This document shows positions 38,429 through 49,600 of a DNA stretch of 64,000 nt, one piece after another. Source of the stretch: a virus. The stretch lies in the IMG/VR virus record IMGVR_UViG_3300044617_001103, positions 34,164 through 98,163 of that record, one strand, 5' to 3'. The notes below the pieces were generated by a model. It ran no database searches. It was not told the origin of the DNA and saw only the letters and a program-made list of their open reading frames with translations. Within the stretch, counting starts at the first letter, position 1. Every line of letters starts with the position of its first letter. The position numbers and the translations under genes are program-made.

Positions 38429-40647
38429 ATGTCAGATGTGAATCCAAATATGCTAGAACTAGCTAAAAAACTAGTTCCTTCAATTGAAGAAGGTATGCCT
38501 GAAGATATTGCGCAAGCTTTTGCTGAAGGAAAAATAAAAACTATTTTTAGAACAACAGAAAATGCTGGTCTTAGTACTGCAGCTAAATTAGGTAAAAGTA
38601 GTTTTGGCGGAAGAGTAGATCCAGGATCTACATATTTTCTCCATGAAAATGGAGGCATTGCTAGATTCGGAAGGCACGGTGCAGGGTGGGGAGATGATAG
38701 ATCTGTAAAAGGTTCACATCTTGATTCAAAAAAGTCTTCCTTTTTAGACGAAGCTATTTTCACTAATGGTGATAATAAATATCAGAATAGCACCCTCAAT
38801 AGAGGTATGGTGGATTCAGGAATCTCCTCAGGCGAAGCGTATGCCACACCTAAAATTGGACACAGTTTAGTTGAATTTGATTCTGATTTCTCAAGAGTTC
38901 ATACTGGTCATCCAGTATCTGATATCTATCATTCTTCTGGTTCTGTTGAGTATTTACCAGAAATTGGTGGGTCATTTAAGGCCGGTAGTACAATTAATCC
39001 AGTTAACACTGATATAAATAGTATAGATATTGTATCCGAAAAAGGAAGCACTATACCTAGACTGAAATCAGGTTCTTCTCCAGAGGAAGTCTTTCAAGCT
39101 GAATCTCAAGCCAGAGCTAACGCTATGTTTGATTCTGATTATGCAGCACACAAAAAAGCAAATAAATTAAAATCCTTAGCAGAAAATCCAGATGATCTTT
39201 ATGCAAAGTATTTAGATCATGTTGGTAGAATAAAATCAGAAGGTGGAATTTTATCTCCGGACAGCATTTCTCTGCGGAGGTGGTTTCCCCGATGCCTACA
39301 TAAATGATCCGATTTCAATCGGAAGAAAAGCATTAACCGATCTTTCGCACGAGGTTGAAATACCTAATGCAATTAATGAATTAGAAAGTATATTAAATAC
39401 TAATACTAATTATGCACATCAAGCAATATTAAATGAAGCTAAAGATAATCGCAATGTGGTGGTTAATGGTGAGACTTTTCAAGATTTAAAAGCCAATCCT
39501 AAATATAGCCCATCTGGTTCTGCAACTATTGAAGAAATTGAAACAGTTCTTAAAAAAGAACAAATACAAATGATGAGGTCAAGAGCTTCGGGCTTACCAA
39601 CCGGTTCTGCCACAGTAGCAAATGCTAATGCCAGAGCAGCAGCAGCAGCAACTAAAAAGCCATTGATTCAACCAGACAAAGCTGATTTCCTGCCACAACA
39701 AATAGTTAATGGAAGATCTGTAAATAAGGTTCCTTCAGCAATGTCAGTTGAAGAACTGGTTGATAGAAGAGCTAAAGTATATGATAAATTACTAGATCCA
39801 GAATATGCTAATGTCCACCCAAGTTCTACCGGTACTGGCGCAATGCACAATGTGGATAGGGGCACGATAGGGCACATAGATACAGAACTCGCTAAACGCG
39901 GAGAAGATATTTCAATGCTTCCCAATGCTCCAGCATATGATCCAGATTACGTTCCTGGATCAGGTAAAAGAGCTCCATATTTAAGATCAAAAATAGATGA
40001 AGCCGCAGCTCAATCAGAAGTGATTATAGCAGGAGCCTCAGATACTGCCGCCGCTGCATCTGCAGCAGCTACCATGGAAGCAGATAACTTAGCTTCTACT
40101 GTAACGGCAGCAGCTTCAACGCGTTCAGCAGCTCCCGCAGGTGCTGCAGCTGAAGCTGTAGTTGCTGGCGGCAGCGCAACAGCGGTAACAGCAGCTGCTA
40201 CAAAAGCATCTAATGGTATTTTAAATATAGGTAAAAAAATAATTTCTAAACCCAAGAATATGGCAGCCGTAGGAGTTGCAGTTGCCGCAGGAGCAATTGC
40301 ATTTCGGAGCAACTAAAAAAAGTAGTGGATCAAATCAAGCAAACATGCATGGATATTCTCCAGAATCGCAAGTGCCATCAGATCCAATGAGAGGCTCATA
40401 TGAAGGTTACATGAATTCATCTCCAGCTTATGTACAAGCTAATGGAGCTGGTTATGATAACCCGGCTAATCAACAAGCTAGGTATAGGCAAAAGACATCA
40501 TCGATATTAGGAGACACCCCAACATTTACTCCTATTTCAAATAATATGAATAACTCTGCTATAATAGATAACTATTCAAGTTCTTTAAAACAAAACTCTT
40601 CTGGAGATAGACTAAATAAAATGAACCATATTGAAAGAATGTTTTAG
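38429..40647 (+). CDS. tail-lumen or tape-measure-like protein 3 (two +1 shifts at CGG)
   Basis: ATG 38429 follows AAAGGA. CGG at 39275 and 40305 must each be skipped by one base to give 738 residues ending at 40647. The unshifted stops are 39305-39307 and 40314-40316. The N-terminal 280 residues include Gly/Ser-rich segments without a known fold. The middle is helical. An Ala-rich, low-complexity region (residues about 530-600) precedes a hydrophobic segment AAVGVAVAAGAIAFGA that contains the second shift site, and then a polar tail. The layout of hydrophobic segment plus polar tail repeats in the two preceding giant proteins. Unknown function. Confidence 0.55.
39275..39277 (+). other. +1 recoding site 12 (CGG-A)
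   Basis: In-frame CGG at codon 283 after CTG. Skipping the C gives GGA-GGT-GGT (GGG in protein). The unshifted frame stops at 39305-39307. Confidence 0.8.
40305..40307 (+). other. +1 recoding site 13 (CGG-A)
   Basis: In-frame CGG at codon 626 after TTT, inside the hydrophobic segment. Skipping the C gives GGA. The unshifted frame stops at 40314-40316. Confidence 0.8.
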
Positions 40648-40656
40648 GTAGTATCT

Positions 40657-43600
40657 ATGACGATAAATCAAGAAGCATTCTATTATATAAAAGAACAGTT
40701 TACTACCAAGCAGCAAGTAGACGATTACGTTCTTGAAATTCAACAGATAACATTAAATACAAATTCAAACGCACTTGAAAACGCAGCATTAGCTAAATTA
40801 CGAACAGTTCTACCTGGCTTTGAAGGCACAGTAGGTGTGTGGGCTGGTGTCGATCTACCATGGGGTATTAAAATTGCTCCACCTGATTTTAATGACGTTG
40901 CTTGGCGTACTGCAGCAATTAGGGCACTTAAACGACAGGATACAAGAAGAGGCGAAAATCCAGCAGATTATATAGTCAAAGAGATCCTAAAGAAGTTTGA
41001 TGAAAAAATACCAACTAAAAATATTGACCTAACAGATGTAGCTTACGCAAAAGCAATTGAAGCATGGTATAGGGAAGCTGGTAAGAGCAAATCATGCTGG
41101 AGTGCCATAGAGTCAGCTACAATAATGGCTAGTTTTATTGCACAAAGAGTAAAAGATTTTAATATAGGTAGCGATAATCCAGAAGACACACCGCAAACAC
41201 CAGAAGATGTTCAAGAGCCTCCAGCCGTTGAAGAAGATTTACTTGGTCCATCAATAGAAAGAGCAGCGGTTTTAGAAGAATTTATATCTCGTGGAGCGGC
41301 TATAATTGGTTTTGATCATTCGGATAATTCTTATTCGTCAATTAGTCAGTATTATGAAAATTTAGTAAGAAAAAATAATCCAAGTTTTGTTTACGATAGA
41401 GCTTTTCAAGATAATTACGTTAATCAATTCATAGCAGTTGCATCCCCAACTATGGATATAATTAAATTGAATGACACTTATCAAAAATCTTTATTTGACA
41501 AGATTGAAGCGTCAGGTCTTTTTGATTTATTAAGCTATATCGACGCAATGCAGGCATATGGTAGATCCAGATTGTCTACTCTTGAAAGAGTTAGCGGTAG
41601 CGCCGGTGCAGCAAATGTATTAGATGGAGTAAGAGATACTGGTTGGCTTCAACAGCTTACTGTTGTCCTACAAAGACTTTCTAGAGACCCCGTAACACTA
41701 GCCACTATTTATAGATACTTCCCAGAACTAGTTAACTTTTTCTTCGCCGCACTAGCAGCAACAGCTGACTATTCAAATGATGGAAAAGGTGGCGGATCAG
41801 AAGACCCACTTAATAATGGTCAAGCAGTATTAGACGATTTAATGGCTGCTCTTGGTCAAGTCAATGGTGAGAATATCTTTACTGGCGCGTGGGACTTAAT
41901 TAATACTGGTCAAAGAATAGAAAAAGCAATTTCAGAATTTCCATTTAGGCAAAATATTCCACCATCTTCTCCAGATATATTTCATCTTAGATTAGGCGCA
42001 TCTAATTTTTATGTTCCACCAATTGGCATAGATGTTCAGACGCAGTTCAAAACAAGCAGCTTAGGAGAAGGCGCGCTAAGACAAAAAAACAGTCCAAAGT
42101 TTAACTCCGGATACAAGCATACAACTATTAGTATGCAATTATTCTTTCCCAACTATGAAGAGATATGGGGTATTTCAATTGAGGACGCCTCAAAAATTAC
42201 TCTTAAAGATAACTTCACAATAGACTTCAGTGGCAATGGCGACAATGAAGAAAAGATAGATAAGTTCCTTTCCTCATTAAGAGGCTTAGTTGCTGCATTC
42301 AAGTATGCCCCATTCCTTCCGATTAGAAATCATTATTTAAATTCTGTATACGGAATAACAGGCGTTGCACTACACGGCATGTCGATTTCCACAATACCAA
42401 GTTATCCTTTTGCGCTAGTCGTTACATTGAATCTGTACAACTTTAATCACAAGCCATTCCTACCGATGCTTAATGACTTTAATCAAGCAATACATTGGGG
42501 TAAGTTTAGGCAGTATATGGGCAAGGCAGCTGGAGCTCTTCATAATTATATAAATGAAGAATTTTTAATGTTTGGCAGAGAGGGTCTTATTAATGCAACG
42601 AGAGACGCAATGATCTCAGTTGGGGAAGCAATGCTTGACACCGATAGAGATGGAGACGTCACTCAGGACGACCTAAGAGGCATGCAGGCGGCCTCTGATA
42701 GGCTCTCAGCCCAAGCTGGGATATCTCCTTCTAAGATCGTTAACGACGCTCTCCTGGGCTATAAGAACGAAGTGTTTACCACTAACGTAATTAGAGAATG
42801 GACGAATGGTAGCAACTTATCATTTTATATGCCAGCTGAAACTCAAACTAAAATATTTACTCCAGATATATCTGGATTTAGATCTGATGAAGAAAAAGGT
42901 TTGACTGATACAGGTAGAAGTTTCTGGAATCAAATGTTGGCTAATTTTGGTATTGACATTAATGAATCAGCTGAATATCACAGAACATTAGATTCAGTTA
43001 TAACGACCTCAACGGGAAATGTAGTTGAGTATACTGTTAACCAAAAAATCTTACAAAGTATTGACATATTAACTGCGGGAAGAAATACAACAGATTTTCA
43101 AAAAAAGGCTTATAATTTTATTATAACAAGTTTTATATTTCAGAATCCACAGCTTGACTCTGATAGAAAAGATTACTTAAGAGATTTTAATAGAACAGAA
43201 AATGCGTATGAAGATACGGAAAGATATGTTTTTGGAGCAATTGTTTTTAAAGATGAAACACTATCTCAAATAAAATCTTTCTTTAAATCTCAAGCTCTAA
43301 CTACAAAATCATATCTTGATTTTATGGTTGATGAATATTTACAAAAAAGAGCAATAAATGCAGGAAAAACTAACGATACCAAATGGAAAGAAAATGAAAG
43401 ATTAATAATCAGAGATCAGTTTGCCGCAGGGTATAGTTCTATGGTGTATGAAAGATTCTTTAAGGCTGGACCAATTAGAGATTTGATGGAGGCAGCTAGA
43501 GAAAGAAACGGGAGTTTCCACATAAGAGAGTGGGAAGTGCCGATGATAAGGGTTGACATAGATCCAGCTAACGCAATTGTTACTGACGTCTCTATCTCAA

Positions 43601-46600
43601 TGAGTAATAATATAATTCCCCTACAGGTACAAATGCAAGATGAGCCAACTTATCAACACATTGGTGGTGGAGATAGTTATATAAATATTTCTATGAAAGT
43701 ATTTGGTGAAAAAGAATTAATAAAATTAAGAAAAATATTTGATCATATTAATGGATTAGCTAGACTTGAACACGCTGCTGGCGTTATGGGCTTTTTAGGT
43801 ATTAAGAATATAATAACAGCTTTAGCTGGGGTTAAGTACGTTCTTCCTCTTTCATTTAATGTTTCAACTATTCCAAACTTTCCACATGTCTATGATGTTT
43901 CTTTAAGATTAGTAGACTTTGATATATTCCAACAAAAGCGTGAACAACTATCTTCTGATCAACAGAGAAAAATGATTGAAGAATTCGGGACAAAGAAAAA
44001 TCCATTCTTAAGAATGAAGCAGCTGTGGGGATCGTTTAATTCATATCCAGACTTTCCATTGGAGATTAGAAATAAGGATAGCGAAGTTGTAGGATCTCTT
44101 GATCCAGATTTTTATTTTAGAAGTTTTGAGATGTTTGACAGGGACGTTATACGTAGCGTTACTGAAAATAAAGGTAAGCTCTCTAGACTTGATACGTTTA
44201 ACGTTGATCCATCTCAAGAAATAACAGTAGTAACACCTTATGGATCAATGACCCATAAGGGCTCTGCGGTTGTTGCTAAGTTTAGAGAATATATATTAAA
44301 TGATCAATTAGATGAGCTAAAAGCTTACTCTAGAGGAACACTAGGATTAAAGGCTTCAGCTACAGCTTCTTATATAATAGAAGCTTTATTAGATATTGAT
44401 CAACCTCATGATAAATTTTTATTAAACTATGTAGACTCTTTAGATGAGGGTGAATTTCTCACTAAGGATTTAGCTGATTCTAGTTGGAGACTATCTTCTG
44501 GTCGATTAAAGGCTGGAGATTTATCAAGCTATAATGAAGAAGCAAGAGCAAAATTACAAGCTGCGTTATCCGGAAATCAAAAAGATGATGGTTTTGCAGA
44601 AGACGCTTACGTAAGCTTTAATCCAGATGAACTAGACGCGCATGCAATTATAAACACTTTTCCAGCAGCATCTGGACCTGGTGACACAAAAATTCCATCA
44701 ATGATCCATACTGCAGATGGATATCAATTTGGATATATTGATAAGCAAAATGGAAGATTCTATCTAACTGTAGATGACGTTGCTGTTAAAAAAGATAGTT
44801 CAGTTCAATACGTGGGAATAACCGACACTCAGACACCAGATGTCGGAACGACAAAATCTTTAACCGGAGTTCCTGGAGCAAAAGCACTATCTGAATATCA
44901 GTACTCATACTCATCTGGAGATGAAGGTAAGCCAGAAACTATGAAGTCAAATGGTAACTCAAAGAGTGTTACTGATCACTGGGAAAAAATGATGGTAGAT
45001 ACTCAGTATAGGGATATATCGGGAAGAATGATTAGAGCTTTCCCTACGTATATGCTTTGGTTAATAGACGAAAAGAATTTTGCTGGCACAAAACTATTTG
45101 ACAATTTCTACGGACTCCAGTCTATAATAGATTTTTCCGTAGTATCTTCTGAAGACATCTTAGGTGATACGCTAGTATTTAGAGCTTCTAATATGTACGC
45201 AAAGCTTTCAACAAAAGAAGCTACAACAATATTTAGCGGAAGTGGTGAGACAGAAGATAAACCTGGTGTAGATAAGTTATCGCTAACTTCTGGTCTTGAA
45301 CAAATAATTGATAGAAGTTTAAATTTTGCAAGAAATCAATTAGGTCATATGGAAAGTCAATACATTGTTGACATAGAAAATATGAGACTTAAGCCAGGTG
45401 TAAGAGTTCACTTAAGAGTTGGTTATGGTGCAAATCCAAACTCGCTTCACACAATATTTAATGGTGTAATAACCGAAGTTGAATTGGGAGAGATAGTTAC
45501 TGTCACATGTCAATCTGACGCTATTGAACTTAGTCCAGTAGTAAATTCTGTTGACAAAAAAGGATCTAGCGGTCATATAGATGGTGGTCTTAATACTGGG
45601 TTGTACTTATCGGAACCAAGAGATTTAATGGTCAGACTTCTTTCAATGGGCACATCTAGAACAAGAGAAGCTTTTGCCCATGCAACAAGAGGAACTGTAT
45701 TTTCTGAAAATAAATTTGGAATTAAACACTTTGGCATGATGTTATATGAGCCTTTAACAGATGAAGAACGAAATAAGAACGCTGGCATTAGAAATGCAGC
45801 GTCAGATGCATATCTGGCAGTTGGTCAGGGTAGTGGTATAACTGGTGGAGCTGGTACGGTAGCTGGTGTTTTAAACCCATTTGGTGATAACTCAAATGGA
45901 ACTGGAATTGGTGGATCACCATTTGGTATCGATGTAAGACTACCAATGGTTGGAATCATGAGAACAATGTGGTCAAACTTTGCAGCACAACCAGATTTAG
46001 AGTTGTTTAAGAGAAATATTTATCCAGGAAATGGAACTGGTGTAGCTCAATTCCTTGGTGGTGACCTAGGAGACGGTTGGTCAAATGCGGCATCCTTAAC
46101 ACCTGAAGATATGCCAAATCCAAGATTAGAATATTTAAATAGACTCACAGATTCTTCATGGAATAATCTACTTCAAAGATATGATTCAGGATCCGAAAAC
46201 GCTTCAGCTGCAATAGATAACCTAACACAGGGAATGGAAGCAAGAGCTAGTGGTGGAACTGCAGCTAACATACTTGGTGGTGGATTACTAGCAGCAGGAG
46301 CCGCGTTAGCTATTGGTACGGGTGGTATTGCACTTCCGTTCATAGGTGGAGCTATGGCAGTTGGCGGAGGAGCATCTTTACTTGGAAGCTTAACTGGTAG
46401 AGGCGGTGTAAACATTTGGAAAACATTTGGATTGATTAGTGATCTTGACGACGACATGCCAGGCTTTGATGAGGTTTCATTTAGAGCACAAACATATATG
46501 AAATCTGTTTGGGATCTTTTTCAAATGTGCGCAAGACTACTTCCAAACTATATTGTTGCCGTAAGACCATTCGAGGACAGATCAACGGTGTTCTATGGTA

Positions 46601-49600
46601 AGCCACACTGGTTATACACTTCAGCAGTAGTTCCAATCACTACTGGTTTTCCTTCTGAGAAAAAAGCTGTAGAGCTAGGATTAAAAGTTCCAAGTTATAG
46701 AAGTCCAGATTCTGAATTAATGGATCTTCTAACAAAAGTTAATAAGCAATCAAACTCAACTGCAGATTATGAAGCAATGAGGCAAGCGCAAAGTCCAGCA
46801 ATATCTATTTCCGAAATAGTTAGACAGCAATCATCATACTCAGATATATATGCACCTGCTGGAATACTAAGAGGTAAGGTAGTTAACTTCTTAGATCCTA
46901 AGAGAACTATATATTACGGAAATAGCAATAACACTACTTTATCGGGCAGTGCAGATAGCATGGAGAGACAACAGGTAGTGGCAACAAAGAGTATCATATC
47001 GGAAATACCAAATACTAAAGGTTATGTAACAGTTGGTTTTCACTTACCAATAGATTCTACTGGACAAAATGCTTCTGAGTTAGATATAGAAAAAATGAAA
47101 AATTTACATGTTGAAATACCTCAAATGCCACTTAGGTTTTCTTTTCCATTTTTTACAGACAGAGTTGCTGGAGCAGTCTTATTAGACTACTCCTTCTATG
47201 CACTGAGCAACAATAGATCAGGAGAAGGTGATGAAAGACTCAAAACTGGAACCATACATGATGGTGATAAAGATTTTGAAAAATTTGGTCACGACACATT
47301 GTATTCAAATCTAATAAGTACAGAAGCAGCCCTTATTTCTGGTTCACTAACAGACAACCGTGAAGGTGGCTCTGAAGATGAGTTTGTTATAAATCTTGCA
47401 GGAGTATCATTTACTGCTGCGGTTAACCCAATCAATACATTTGGTAATGATAAATTTATATTTGATCTAAGCACAAGCGGAGTATCGGGAAGTAAGTCAC
47501 TGATAAGAATGCCACTACCTTCACTACTGGAACAAGTTAGGGGAATAGAAAAACTTGAAGGCTCTTGGGAGTATGAGTACATTAATCAAAGAACGATTAC
47601 TTCTGGAAGTCCATTTAGTTATAGAGATTGGGGATCTCCAGCAAGTGCTCTTGATGAGCAATTCTACATAGCTATGAGATGGCCATATGAAATAACTGAA
47701 GATAAAGATGATGAAATATTTAAGAAATTTAAAGATAAATATTTTTCAGATAGAAATGAAACTGAATTTTATGGTAAACCAAAAGACTATAAAAATAGAA
47801 AAGTTTTAGTCTATAGTCCAACAACTAGAACAGCAGTTGTTTGTAAACCAGCTTATTTTCTATGGGGAACCAATAAGGCTGATCTTATAATTGGTAACAA
47901 CGCTTCTGGAGATTTTGCTAAGGGAAGAAGTGAAGATCATTTCATAAACTTTAAAAACGATGTATTTACCGAAGTAGATTTAGCTGCTGTAGTTTCTCCA
48001 GACGCGGCATATTTTCTTGGGGTAATGCATTTAACGGAAAATGAAAAAGAATTTTTTAATAGCGATGATGCAGCTTCAGAACCAACTAGAGTGCTAACCC
48101 AAGCTGGGTTGGCGCCGGTACCAATGCCAAGAGACTGTTATTTTACTTTTGTAGATGACAGTGTTCCGCTCGGTGTTGTAACAACAATATATAATCCAGC
48201 TAATGAGTTTACCTATAAAGGTGAATCAGATATTAATGGATCGTACTTTGTTGGTTTTGGCGCTTTTGCAGCAGAAGGTGATGGAAAACTTTTAGCAGAA
48301 GAAGCGAGTAAATCAGGCATGCAAAAGTTAGGGTTATCTGGTACAGCTGACTCAATCGAAAGACAATTGGAGCTATTAAATGAAAGACCAACAGCTTTTA
48401 CAAATACTCAGTGGCAAGAATATATTCCGATAAGTGGAATAACACTTCTTGACCAAGGACATTTTGCAGAAGCAGCGGCTAGAGGTGGAAACATTCTTGC
48501 CAGTAGTGATGGTAAAGAAGGTAGTTATTTTGACTACATTATAAACGAAAAGTACAGCGCCCTTGAGCGAGAAGCACTATATAAGATACTAGATGGTGAG
48601 CTTAGAACTACCAATCCAGATGAGGATACCGGAACGGGAAGAGAACGTTTTGCTCCTGTGTATGATCCAGCTGCACCAGAATCTATAAAAGCTAGAGAGT
48701 TTTTCGATGAAGGGTTTAGTCCTTCCACTCATGTAATAGCTGGAAATGGAAGAACTCTTAGTCAAGCAAATGATGTATGGGATCAATTTAGATTTGATTA
48801 CCATAACCAAGTGGCAATAAAGAAAATATTTTTTGACGCTTTTGGAATGGATCCAGATGATACAACTCCACTTCCAGATTTTCTAATAACTATATTGCGA
48901 AATCCAGAAGCAAATCCAGATATATTTAAATTGTTCAGTGCTAATGGTCCAGATAGTACAGCAGTAGATGAATTCAGTTTATTGCTCGGAAGTGACTTTA
49001 TAGCAAATCCAAATCAAAGAACTGGAAAACCATACGGTACAGCTGATTCAATGGAGAGACAGATTGAATCAGGATCTGGATCATTAGTTAGTTCAGATAC
49101 AGTTAAGCAAGCTATTGAATTTGCTAGAAAAAACTTAGTCGATGCACCGCTTGATGAAGGTGGGCTAGTTAGATATTTTGATGCTTTAACAAAAACAAAA
49201 TATAAAAAATTAGGATTATTTTTACAATCACAATCTAATTTATCCTTAATACTTGGCGCTGATGTTGGTGGCGGACAGCCAAAAGTAGATGACATAATTA
49301 AAGATAACTTTACGCCAAAACAAGTATTCTTATTGATAGTTGGAATGTTTAGACAGGCAATGTGGCAAGATGCATATGCAAGAGCTTGGTTAGTATTAAA
49401 GCCAAATAGACAATACGCCAGTGATGATATATGGGACTTTAGCCCTGTTCACAAAATATTTGCCGCATTCATCGACCCTAATCAAGATTACGCATCAAAT
49501 AAAAGAAAGTTCTTGAAACTTTTAGCAGATAATAAAGGTGAAGGAAACAGTGCCGGTAACGTAGTTGGTGTATTAACCCATAATATCGATAGCTTTTGGG

